A program made the translations under genes and the position numbers. Of a stretch of 5,511 nt of DNA, positions 1 to 5,511 are shown one piece after another. The notes under the pieces are model-generated. The model made no database searches. It was not told the origin of the DNA and was given only the letters and a program-made list of their open reading frames with translations. The stretch comes from Nitrospinota bacterium (GTDB lineage Bacteria > Nitrospinota_A > UBA7883 > JACRLM01), in the NCBI GenBank assembly GCA_015231995.1, contig JADGAO010000211.1, positions 1-5,511 of the forward strand, written 5' to 3'. How positions within the stretch are numbered: position 1 is the first letter of the stretch; the number at the start of each line of letters is the position of its first letter.

Positions 1-260
1 CGCTCGTTCAGAATGACAATATTCGCGTTGCTCAGAATGACAGTGACGATAGATTCTTCACTTCGTTCAGAATGACAATGTTCGTGCGCTCAGAATGACA
101 ATGACCGCTACTTGTCATCCTGAGGGAGGCCTCGACCGAAGGATCAAAGTACAATGGAACAATTCCTTTTGATAGATTCTTCACTTCGCTACGCTCGTTC
201 AGAATGACAATATTCGCTTCGCTCAGAATGACATGGTCGTGCGCCCAGAACGACAATATC
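1..260. repeat. Intergenic repeat island of TCAGAATGACA-type units
   Basis: This stretch carries no credible gene and is built of degenerate copies of one short repeat. The core TCAGAATGACA occurs exactly at 8-18, 32-42, 67-77, 90-100, 199-209 and 223-233, with a decayed copy at 245-255 and an opposite-strand variant at 113-123. The cores are preceded by variants of CTTCGCT or CGCTCG. Two longer segments recur in direct orientation: 1-42 matches 192-233 at 40 of 42 positions, and 48-65 is identical to 171-188. Spacing is irregular and spacers are themselves repeat-like, so this is not a CRISPR array. Repeats of this type are common between genes in many environmental bacterial genomes; their function is unknown. 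The island continues past the left edge. Confidence 0.85.
112..150 (-). repeat. Opposite-orientation repeat unit inside the island
   Basis: The segment begins TTGTCATCCTGAG and runs through a GGCCTCGACCGAAGGATC stretch. It is the reverse-strand form of the unit that elsewhere in the island ends in CAGAATGACA, with one base changed in the core (CATCC instead of CATTC). It separates the left cluster of direct copies (1-100) from the right cluster (171-255). An 8-base palindrome, GAGGCCTC, lies at 126-133. The limits are approximate because the unit has decayed towards 150. Confidence 0.6.
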
Positions 261-308
261 GCATTACTCCAACAGGTTTACCGAATGGAACGAGTCTACC
301 ACAATTCA

Positions 309-1247
309 TTACCACAAGGAAGAGCTAATTACGCCAATTATCGCCGACAGGATGGATTGGGCAAACGAGACGCTGGTCGTGACGGATATCCGTCCTTCCG
401 ACCTGACTCGTAGCCATTGGCTGAACTCCAGAGCCAGATAGGTTCCCGCAAGGCACGACAGCCCGTATGCGAGGATTGACGGAAGAGGCGGCAACGATAA
501 CGCGCCGATAAACAGGCCCGCATACGCGGCCACCAACATCGGCCATTTGGGTTTGGCCTGCGGGGCTATCTTCAGCGAAAAAAGGGAGAGAGCGTCGCCA
601 GCCGCATGGTATAGCGGGAACAACGCCACCAGTTTGGCGGAAGTCAATTGAGACGCCAGCGCCCCTTCCAGAGCCGCCGCCAACGACGTGAAGAGCATCA
701 AATACAGCATGGGCGGTTCCAGGGCCACGCCAAAGCTCAACCCTTGCGGAGGGGCCGTTTGGGTCGTGCGGACATTGATTCCGCCGATTGTGAGACCCAT
801 TGCGGCAACGCACATGGCAAGCGTGGCGTAATGGCCGATGTCCGTACCTGTGGCGATGGATGCAAGGCATCCGCCGAGTATCCTGCCAGCCAGCGACCAG
901 TAGATCACCGTCCGTGTTTGAGCCGGGTCTATCTCCAACAGCCTCATGCGAAGCCCCATGGAATTTAGCGCCCACGCGCTGGCGGCCATGACCAGGCTGA
1001 CAAGCCCCATGTCGGCAGTGGCCAGCATCGCCAGAGCCAGGCTCCCCGCCATCAGCGCCTGCGGATGGCGTATATGGACGTATGAAAAAATTGCGGCGAA
1101 AAGAGGGGCGGGAAACAGCATGGCCGCCATGCCCGGGGCGGCGGAGCCTATCCTGCCCGTCTCGCCGGTGAAGATGATAAAGACAATCATCGTCAACGTC
1201 ATCGAACAGGTGAAGGCTATGACGGAGAGCCTGTTATTATTTTGCAT
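309..1247 (-). CDS. Polytopic membrane protein of unknown function, 312 residues
   Basis: I do not recognise this protein. It is strongly hydrophobic, with roughly ten likely membrane segments, for example near residues 8-27, 36-56, 64-98 (two short helices), 112-131, 138-156, 176-192, 195-213, 227-265 (two helices) and 291-310. Short basic stretches such as RMR (100-102) and RVRSEGR (280-286) probably mark cytoplasmic loops. A GRILGG stretch at 121-126 and a mid-protein Pro/Gln/Thr-rich break near 161-169 recall a transporter made of two halves. It is shorter than a typical 12-helix major facilitator protein, and I see no diagnostic facilitator or EamA motif. The ATG at 1247 is chosen because AGGGA lies just upstream and hydrophobic sequence begins soon after. 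It diverges from the Bax inhibitor-1 gene. Coding is well supported by length and membrane pattern; function is open, with a transporter the most natural guess. Confidence 0.75.
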   Translation of the reverse strand: MQNNNRLSVIAFTCSMTLTMIVFIIFTGETGRIGSAAPGMAAMLFPAPLFAAIFSYVHIRHPQALMAGSLALAMLATADMGLVSLVMAASAWALNSMGLRMRLLEIDPAQTRTVIYWSLAGRILGGCLASIATGTDIGHYATLAMCVAAMGLTIGGINVRTTQTAPPQGLSFGVALEPPMLYLMLFTSLAAALEGALASQLTSAKLVALFPLYHAAGDALSLFSLKIAPQAKPKWPMLVAAYAGLFIGALSLPPLPSILAYGLSCLAGTYLALEFSQWLRVRSEGRISVTTSVSFAQSILSAIIGVISSSLW

Positions 1248-1250
1248 AAT

Positions 1251-1255
1251 TCCCT
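1251..1255 (-). promoter_or_regulatory. Ribosome binding site for the 312-residue membrane protein
   Basis: Read on the minus strand, AGGGA stands 3 bases before the ATG at 1247. The spacing is short for a Shine-Dalgarno element, but this is the only purine-rich match near this start and it supports the start chosen. Confidence 0.45.
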
Positions 1256-1309
1256 ATTGGCGCGGATAGTTGATGCTCGAGGGGGCGTTCTTCACCCCGC
1301 CGTCCTTCG

Positions 1310-1368
1310 GTAGGGGCGGTTCGTGAACCGCCCTTCCTGAAGACGGGCGCATCACGATGCGCCCCTAC
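1310..1368. repeat. Composite palindromic repeat: two hairpins inside an outer inverted repeat
   Basis: Two perfect palindromes stand side by side. The first, 1314-1333, has 9-base arms (GGGCGGTTC / GAACCGCCC) around GT. The second, 1345-1364, has 9-base arms (GGGCGCATC / GATGCGCCC) around AC. The whole is bounded by a perfect outer 9-base inverted repeat, GTAGGGGCG at 1310-1318 and CGCCCCTAC at 1360-1368. The element can therefore fold as two hairpins or as one outer stem. From general knowledge, units with GTAGGGGCG/CGCCCCTAC ends and variable palindromic centres are dispersed between genes in many environmental bacterial genomes. This copy looks like two such units fused with the inner ends lost. 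It has no T-tract, so I do not call it an intrinsic terminator. Confidence 0.85.
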
Positions 1369-1404
1369 GAGGATGGTGGTTAAGAGAAACCACGCCAAGC
1401 GTTC

Positions 1405-1487
1405 AGGGGATTGCTTCGCTTCGCTCGCAATGACAGGGGATTGCTTCGTGGAGTTTATCCTGAGCGTGGCGAAGGGGCGCAATGACA
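1405..1487. repeat. Second intergenic repeat family, two units (GGGGATTGCTTCG...CGCAATGACA)
   Basis: The left element AGGGGATTGCTTCG occurs exactly at 1405-1418 and 1435-1448. The right element CGCAATGACA occurs exactly at 1426-1435 and 1478-1487. The first unit is compact (31 bases) and shares its final A with the second unit. The second is longer (53 bases) because a TTTATCCTGAGCG...GAAGG stretch, itself of a common intergenic repeat type, lies between its ends. The right element resembles the TCAGAATGACA core of the 1-260 island, suggesting related but distinct families. Confidence 0.8.
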
Positions 1488-1530
1488 ATAGAGCGCCAAT
1501 TATGCAAGGTCTCCCATGCAGGATGGCGCC

Positions 1531-1563
1531 TGCGTATGATAATATGAATGGTAACGACATAAT
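1531..1563 (+). promoter_or_regulatory. AT-rich promoter-like stretch before the Bax inhibitor-1 gene
   Basis: This is the only AT-rich segment between the repeats and the gene. It offers several -10-like hexamers, TATGAT at 1535-1540 and CATAAT at 1558-1563. None has a good TTGACA-like partner 16-18 bases upstream, so the call rests on position and composition only. Confidence 0.22.
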
Positions 1564-1566
1564 TAT

Positions 1567-1571
1567 GGGAG
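1567..1571 (+). promoter_or_regulatory. Ribosome binding site for the Bax inhibitor-1 gene
   Basis: GGGAG lies 10 bases before the ATG at 1582. The spacing is slightly long but the match is the best in the leader, and it supports the start that gives a family-typical N-terminus. Confidence 0.55.
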
Positions 1572-1581
1572 CCGATATCCA

Positions 1582-2310
1582 ATGAATTACAACCGAACCA
1601 ACACCGCTTACGCTGGTTACCGCAGCGCCGAAGCCGACGCCGCCGAACAAAAGCGTTTCATTATACGTGTCTATAACTGGATGGCCGCTGGCCTGGGGCT
1701 GACCGCTTTGATGGCCGGTTCCGTGGCGGCTGACAAAGCCATGTTCCAGCTGATCTTCGGCAACCCGATGATAGTCATCGGCCTGATAATCGCGCAGTTG
1801 GGACTGGTCTTCTGGCTGGCCGCAAGAGTACAGCAGATGAGCGCCAAGACCGCCACAATGGTTTTCCTGGGCTATTCGGCTCTCACGGGCGTCACCTTCG
1901 CCTCCATCTTCGTGGTGTATCCAATCGCCACGGTGGGAAGCGCCTTTGTCGTGACGGCCGGATCGTTTGGCGCCATGAGCCTGTACGGTTACACGACCAA
2001 AAGCGACCTTACATCGTGGGGTAGCTTTCTGTTCATGGGGCTTATTGGCATCCTGCTGGCGTCTCTGGTGAACATCTGGCTGGCAAGCCCGGCGGTGCAG
2101 TGGTTTGTCACTTACGCCGGAGTCCTTATCTTCACCGGCCTGACTGCGTATGACACCCAGAGGATCAAGACGATGAACATCCTCGGCAACGAAGGCACGG
2201 ACGAGGACACCAAGGAAGCTATCAGCGGGGCGTTGACGCTGTATCTGGATTTCATCAACCTGTTCCTGATGATCCTGCGCATCATGGGCGGCGGCGGTAG
2301 CCGGGACTAA
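1582..2310 (+). CDS. Bax inhibitor-1/YccA (UPF0005, TMBIM-like) family membrane protein
   Basis: The 242-residue protein has the usual length and layout of bacterial YbhL/YccA-type members: a hydrophilic N-terminus of about 28 residues, then seven likely membrane helices near 31-50, 61-81, 92-112, 116-136, 146-167, 170-186 and 214-235. Family hallmarks are LTGVTFASIF at 101-110, AYDTQ at 179-183 and LYLDFINLFL at 220-229. Asp181 and Asp223 sit where the acidic pair of the family lies (FDTQ and LDFI in human BI-1; the di-aspartyl pH sensor of Bacillus YetJ), so a pH-sensitive calcium leak is possible by homology. The loop between them (NEGTDEDTKEA) is the longer form seen in YbhL-like proteins. 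The physiological role of bacterial members is mostly unsettled; YccA interacts with the FtsH protease. The gene stands alone on its strand, downstream of a repeat-filled leader, and converges on the acetylation pair. The family call is secure, the role is not. Confidence 0.95.
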   Translation: MNYNRTNTAYAGYRSAEADAAEQKRFIIRVYNWMAAGLGLTALMAGSVAADKAMFQLIFGNPMIVIGLIIAQLGLVFWLAARVQQMSAKTATMVFLGYSALTGVTFASIFVVYPIATVGSAFVVTAGSFGAMSLYGYTTKSDLTSWGSFLFMGLIGILLASLVNIWLASPAVQWFVTYAGVLIFTGLTAYDTQRIKTMNILGNEGTDEDTKEAISGALTLYLDFINLFLMILRIMGGGGSRD

Positions 2311-2363
2311 CAACCATCTGCGATGGGGCAAAGGCGGTCTGCGCGGTCTGCGTTCCGGCATGA
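2311..2363. other. Convergent gap with small hairpin and tandem 9-base repeat
   Basis: Two genes end facing each other across 53 bases. A 5-base-pair hairpin (CCATC, loop TGC, GATGG) lies at 2314-2326, just after the Bax inhibitor-1 stop, but no T-run follows, so it is at best a weak terminator. GCGGTCTGC is duplicated in tandem at 2334-2342 and 2343-2351. No clear intrinsic terminator for either gene is visible. Confidence 0.4.
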
Positions 2364-4052
2364 TCACTTTGCCTCATCGGGTTTAGAGTAAACGGCCTTC
2401 ATCTCTTCCGAAAAGGGGCGGTTGGCGGTTTCCTGCGTTTTCCACATACGCAGGATTTCGTCTGCGGTAAGACGGATCGCCGCTTCTGTCCAGTGTGGAT
2501 CGCCCTTCTGCATGTACCAGCTCAAATCCACACCCGCCGCCCATTTGCCTTGCGACTCATAGGCCAACACCTTTACACCTTCGGCGCGGAGCTGGCTGAT
2601 CGCAGGCAATAGCCGCGTAATATTGTCGTCGGGCTGGATAAATAAAATGAAATCCATCCCACGCTCCCGCGCCTTGCGGCTGACGGCTTTCGCCGCATGA
2701 TAGAAATAATAGGAGCTTTCGGCGGGTGTGAGCGAACGCACACCGCCCTGTAGCGGGGCAAGGTTATGAGGTCTGGAAAAAGGAATCGAAGAGGCGTTAT
2801 CGGTTTGTGGCGGAGCAGACGCATTGATGGCCTTCTCTTCGAGGGTATTCGGCGCAACGGCCTGCGTCCCGCCTCCAAGCGCTTCAAAACCCCTTAGCGA
2901 TAACCATTGCCAGTCATCTTCCTGCTCTATCTGGAACTCAAGTATGCTGTTCGGGTTGACGGTAAATGGAATCTCAAAAGTCTGCCAGTTTTTCCCGACG
3001 ATAACCTCTCGAACGGAACGATATATGCCGCCCTCGAATATCCCTATCCGTATCCGTGAAGCTGTCACGGAGTTCTTCGCCTCAAAGCGGGCGATAATCC
3101 GTCCTTCTGGATGGATGGCGACAAACCGTTCGGTGCGCCACAACGAATATGGCCCTGTAGTTTTTATTTTTAACGCCGGCTGGGGTTCATCGGGCATCTC
3201 AACGAACTTCCCGTTCTCCACTTTCCAGTCAATGGGACGCCACCCTGCGTCTCTCGTGGAGCCGACCGGTTTGGTCGGGGCGAGGAAAAATTTGTTTTTA
3301 CTCCGGTCTGGAACTTTAAAATCCACCGAAAATTTCGCTTTTAGCCAATAAAACATGGATTGTTTCAGCAACCTGGAGGTGAATTTTTCCATGAAATGGT
3401 TGCGATCCGGGGAATAATAGTTGGTCGCAAACTCCTGGGCGCGATCAATAACATCCAGCGAACCGTCCGGCGTCTCACGGAAATTGATCAGGCTCAGATG
3501 ATTCGAACTCCAGTTGACGCCCCTGGTTTGAACGACTAGAAGGCTCGGCGATTTCTTGGCCATTCTGGGATCGCTGAAGAAAAGCGAGATCGGATCCATC
3601 CCTATCGCGTAGGAGTAGCAAACCTTCCCGCTCCTGGCCCCAAGGACTTCCGGCAGGGTGTCTTTTTGATCGAGAAAGGAGCCCGCGATATTCGAGTCCC
3701 CGATAACGACAATGTCGTACTTATCCCGCCTCTCGATTTCCGGCCGGTTGCGCCACCCGTACGAATCGGTAAACCACTCCACAGGTTTGCCATGATCCAG
3801 GGTCGTGTCGCCCCTCTGGTAGTATCCGTATTCCTTCTCCTTTATGACATGAAGGTTCGGATAAAAGCCGCCCGGATAACGGTATGGATCCGCCACAGCC
3901 GCCTCCCATACCCGGAAGGTGAACATGTCTATCGGCAAGACGAAAAGCTCCAGCGCCTGCAAGATGAAAAATGGGGTGACCAGCAACAGGACTCGTATAA
4001 AAATACGCCTGACGTCCCTGCTCTCCGGCTTGCTTAATAATGTTATTTCCAT
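2364..4052 (-). CDS. Membrane-anchored SGNH/AlgX-AlgJ-like O-acetyltransferase partner of the MBOAT protein
   Basis: The 562-residue protein probably transfers acetyl groups delivered by the adjacent MBOAT protein to an extracytoplasmic polysaccharide. A basic N-terminus (KPESRDVRR, 8-16) precedes one membrane segment (about 17-39), predicting a signal-anchor with the rest outside the cytoplasm. The SGNH nucleophile block is YDIVVIGDSN (112-121; Ser120). The matching Asp-His block is KGDPHWTEAA (516-525; Asp518, His520), as in the DxHW motif of AlgJ/AlgX. FILFIQPDDN (468-477) fits the preceding strand of that fold. Between the halves lie a helical stretch (about 200-260), a beta-rich segment (about 285-395) resembling a carbohydrate-binding jelly roll, and an Ala/Pro/Asn-rich linker (about 397-440). 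An in-frame ATG at 4142 exists, but the one at 4052 is preferred because it follows the MBOAT stop and gives a normal signal-anchor. No Shine-Dalgarno match precedes it, so coupling to MBOAT translation is likely. Substrate is unknown. Family confident; exact activity inferred. Confidence 0.88.
   Translation of the reverse strand: MEITLLSKPESRDVRRIFIRVLLLVTPFFILQALELFVLPIDMFTFRVWEAAVADPYRYPGGFYPNLHVIKEKEYGYYQRGDTTLDHGKPVEWFTDSYGWRNRPEIERRDKYDIVVIGDSNIAGSFLDQKDTLPEVLGARSGKVCYSYAIGMDPISLFFSDPRMAKKSPSLLVVQTRGVNWSSNHLSLINFRETPDGSLDVIDRAQEFATNYYSPDRNHFMEKFTSRLLKQSMFYWLKAKFSVDFKVPDRSKNKFFLAPTKPVGSTRDAGWRPIDWKVENGKFVEMPDEPQPALKIKTTGPYSLWRTERFVAIHPEGRIIARFEAKNSVTASRIRIGIFEGGIYRSVREVIVGKNWQTFEIPFTVNPNSILEFQIEQEDDWQWLSLRGFEALGGGTQAVAPNTLEEKAINASAPPQTDNASSIPFSRPHNLAPLQGGVRSLTPAESSYYFYHAAKAVSRKARERGMDFILFIQPDDNITRLLPAISQLRAEGVKVLAYESQGKWAAGVDLSWYMQKGDPHWTEAAIRLTADEILRMWKTQETANRPFSEEMKAVYSKPDEAK
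2721..2748. repeat. Imperfect palindrome inside the SGNH gene's linker region
   Basis: Bases 2725-2730 (GGTGTG) and 2739-2744 (CACACC) form perfect arms around an 8-base centre. Extending to 10-base arms (GGCGGGTGTG against CACACCGCCC at 2739-2748) keeps 8 of 10 pairs. It falls in the codons for residues about 435-444, just before the second SGNH half, and its layout recalls the G/C-rich palindromes at 1310-1368. It may be chance, or a repeat that became part of the linker. Confidence 0.4.
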
Positions 4053-4057
4053 GTTAT

Positions 4058-5511
4058 TTAGAACTGAAAATATATGAATGGGGTTCCGCCGATACGGCCC
4101 ATCAGTAGAATAAGAGCCAGCGAGAGAAAATAAGCGCCCCACCGATATCCCGCAGGCAATATAACAAAAGCCGAACCGTCATCTTTATCCCGAACCCTGA
4201 ATGATATGATCATATAACATGCCGTCAGCGCAAACACATAGACCGGCATAAGCGATATTTTGTCGAGAGGCCGTATAAGCCAGCCCAGCCCCAACGCTTT
4301 GATCGGGTGGAGCGGAACGCCTTCTTTTATGACTATCGTCAGGTATTGAAACGCCTCGACGGGTATATAAGCGATATTGGCCCATATCGTCAACGCCTGC
4401 GAAAGATTCTCGGCGCGGAACATCACCCACGCCCAGCAGACCATCGAATATGTTATTGCGATGAGAATGGCCCGGCATAATGTTGGGAATCGTGACAGAA
4501 GAGTGTTCTCGGCTATCCATCGGGCCATCGGCGTGAGCATGTGAGTGAGAAAATAATATAAACCGTGCAGGGCGCCCCATATAAAGAACGTCCAGTTTGC
4601 GCCATGCCACAGCCCGCACAGCAGGAACACGATCCACAGGTTCATGAACCATCGCCATTTGGGGACGCGGTTCCCGCCCAACGGGATGTAGAGATAGTCG
4701 CGGAACCATGAAGACAGCGAGATATGCCATCGTTGCCAGAATTCGGGAACGCTCGTGGCCATGTAGGGGCGGTTGAAGTTCTCGATTAATTCAAACCCAA
4801 GTATCCGCGACACCCCCCTTGCGATGTCGGTGTAGGCGGAGAAATCGAAAAAAATCTGGAACGAAAAAGCGATCGTCGCCACAAGCGCGCTTGCGCCGCT
4901 GTATTCGCCGGGCGCGGAGTAAACAGGATTGACGATCAACGCGAAGTTGTCCGCAAGGACGATCTTTTTGAAAAACCCTAGTAGCATCAGCCGCAGTCCC
5001 GAAACCACACGGTCATACTCGAACCGGATCGTTTTGGTATCGTCGCGTCCCAGCAGATGGGTGTGCAGTTGAGGGATGAAGTGCGTCCCCCGTTCAATAG
5101 GCCCGGCGACCAGTTGCGGGAAAAAAGCTTTGTAGAGAAGCAGGATGCCGAGGTGTCGTTCGGCTGGCATATCGCGCCGGTAAACGTCTATCAGATAGCT
5201 GATTCCCTGAAACGTGTAGAAGGAAATACCCATCGGTAACAGTACGTTCAACGCTGGCAGATTTACGTTCAATCCGATGGTTTCGGCGAACGCGTGGGAT
5301 TGGGCTTCGAAAAAGTTGTAATACTTGAAGACGAAGAGCATTCCGAGGTTTACGCCTATACCGAGGAAAAAGACGGTTTTCCTCTTCCATTCTTCCGCAT
5401 AGCGATCCAGCCCCAGCGCGGCTATATAGAAGGAGAGCGTGGAGAAAAGCAGTAAAAGGGCGTAAACCGGTTTCCACGCCATATAAAAATAGTAGCTGGC
5501 GAGAACCAGAT
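4058..5511 (-). CDS. AlgI-like MBOAT O-acyltransferase, 5' end beyond the window
   Basis: This integral membrane protein belongs to the AlgI/PatA/DltB-type MBOAT family, which passes acyl groups, usually acetyl, across the inner membrane for modification of exported glycans. Residues are numbered from the first in-window Met at 5482. Conserved blocks are PMGISFYTFQGISYLIDVYR (83-102), FPQLVAGPIE (121-130), FKKIVLADN (171-179), FFDFSAYTDIARG (211-223), RWHISLSSWFRDYLYIPLGG (251-270) and CGLWHGANWTFFIWG (289-303). His293 in the last is the expected catalytic histidine, and His253 is also conserved. The terminal FIYFQF is typical of the family. Ten or so hydrophobic segments are visible. The frame stays open upstream of 5482 to the window edge, reading LVLASYYFY before MAWKP, which matches the family's first helix, so 5482 is not the start. 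About 30-40 residues are probably missing. The stop lies 5 bases before the SGNH partner gene, implying one operon. Acetyl is the likely but unproven donor. Confidence 0.95.
   Translation of the reverse strand, partial: LVLASYYFYMAWKPVYALLLLFSTLSFYIAALGLDRYAEEWKRKTVFFLGIGVNLGMLFVFKYYNFFEAQSHAFAETIGLNVNLPALNVLLPMGISFYTFQGISYLIDVYRRDMPAERHLGILLLYKAFFPQLVAGPIERGTHFIPQLHTHLLGRDDTKTIRFEYDRVVSGLRLMLLGFFKKIVLADNFALIVNPVYSAPGEYSGASALVATIAFSFQIFFDFSAYTDIARGVSRILGFELIENFNRPYMATSVPEFWQRWHISLSSWFRDYLYIPLGGNRVPKWRWFMNLWIVFLLCGLWHGANWTFFIWGALHGLYYFLTHMLTPMARWIAENTLLSRFPTLCRAILIAITYSMVCWAWVMFRAENLSQALTIWANIAYIPVEAFQYLTIVIKEGVPLHPIKALGLGWLIRPLDKISLMPVYVFALTACYMIISFRVRDKDDGSAFVILPAGYRWGAYFLSLALILLMGRIGGTPFIYFQF

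Larger units (their letters stand above)
1248..1581. other. Divergent intergenic region, 334 bases
   Basis: The region separates the minus-strand membrane protein gene from the plus-strand Bax inhibitor-1 gene and must hold promoters for both if they are expressed. From left to right it contains a G/C-rich start (1262-1309), a composite double palindrome (1310-1368), a second repeat family (1405-1487), and an AT-richer leader before the ATG at 1582. Open frames crossing it are translations of the repeats. I find no convincing -35/-10 pair for the leftward gene. Confidence 0.6.

Noticed and set aside
32..256. A 74-codon minus-strand open frame in the repeat island
   Set aside because: Its peptide repeats VILNE- and KNLS-like segments that are direct translations of the DNA repeat; no gene-like start signal or composition.
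1..260. Possible CRISPR array
   Set aside because: Repeat cores are only 11 bases, spacing is irregular, units occur on both strands, and the spacers are similar to one another. No cas gene is present.
1310..1368. Intrinsic terminator in the divergent region
   Set aside because: The hairpins are strong, but neither strand has a T-run after them, and both flanking genes are transcribed away from this region.
1373..1585. A 70-codon plus-strand open frame before the Bax inhibitor-1 gene
   Set aside because: Most of it is translation of the repeats at 1405-1487. It overlaps the true start of the next gene and has no supporting protein features.
1237..2367. A 376-codon open frame on the minus strand covering the Bax inhibitor-1 gene
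   Set aside because: It is antisense to a clear family member. Its product is rich in His, Arg, Gln and Asp with no fold-like pattern, and its C-terminal part is translated repeat sequence.
2824..3351. A 175-codon plus-strand open frame inside the SGNH gene
   Set aside because: It is antisense to a well-supported coding frame and has no recognisable motif or start signal.
4053..4142. N-terminal extension of the SGNH gene from the in-frame ATG at 4142
   Set aside because: It would overlap the end of the MBOAT gene by 85 bases and add 30 hydrophilic residues ahead of a normal signal-anchor.
5480..5482. ATG at 5482 as the start of the MBOAT gene
   Set aside because: The frame continues upstream with LVLASYYFY, which fits the family's conserved first helix, so this Met is internal and the true start is outside the window.

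Overview
This window has the look of a bacterial chromosome from an environmental, possibly uncultured lineage. The pointers are two islands of degenerate intergenic repeats of the kinds that end in TCAGAATGACA and CGCAATGACA, plus palindromic units built on GTAGGGGCG. Such repeats are scattered through many unrelated, often metagenome-derived genomes, so they do not place the organism. The AlgI/AlgX-type acetylation pair is most familiar from Gram-negative bacteria, which makes a diderm host a reasonable but unproven guess. I see no tRNA, rRNA, CRISPR array, transposase, integrase or replication origin.

Layout: (1) Bases 1-260 are a non-coding repeat island. (2) Bases 309-1247 (minus) encode a 312-residue polytopic membrane protein that I cannot assign to a characterised family. 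(3) Bases 1248-1581 are a divergent intergenic region with a composite double palindrome and a second repeat family, followed by the presumed leader of the next gene. (4) Bases 1582-2310 (plus) encode a complete Bax inhibitor-1/YccA-family membrane protein. (5) Bases 2311-2363 are a short convergent gap. (6) Bases 2364-4052 (minus) encode a membrane-anchored SGNH/AlgX-AlgJ-like protein. (7) Bases 4058-5511 (minus) encode an AlgI-like MBOAT O-acyltransferase whose 5' end lies beyond the window.

How the genes fit together: the last two genes form a tight same-strand pair, 5 bases apart, transcribed right to left with the MBOAT gene first. By analogy with AlgI plus AlgJ/AlgX and PatA plus PatB, the MBOAT protein would pass acyl (acetyl) groups across the inner membrane, and the anchored SGNH protein would transfer them to an exported polysaccharide or cell-wall glycan. 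The SGNH protein looks unusual: the catalytic serine half and the Asp-His half are separated by about 250 residues, including a beta-rich stretch that resembles a carbohydrate-binding jelly roll. The Bax inhibitor-1 gene and the 312-residue membrane protein gene are divergent single genes with no evident link to acetylation.

Overall the genes are mostly recognisable. The points most worth a second look are the split SGNH architecture, the composite palindrome, the microhomology-scarred repeat island and the unassigned membrane protein.
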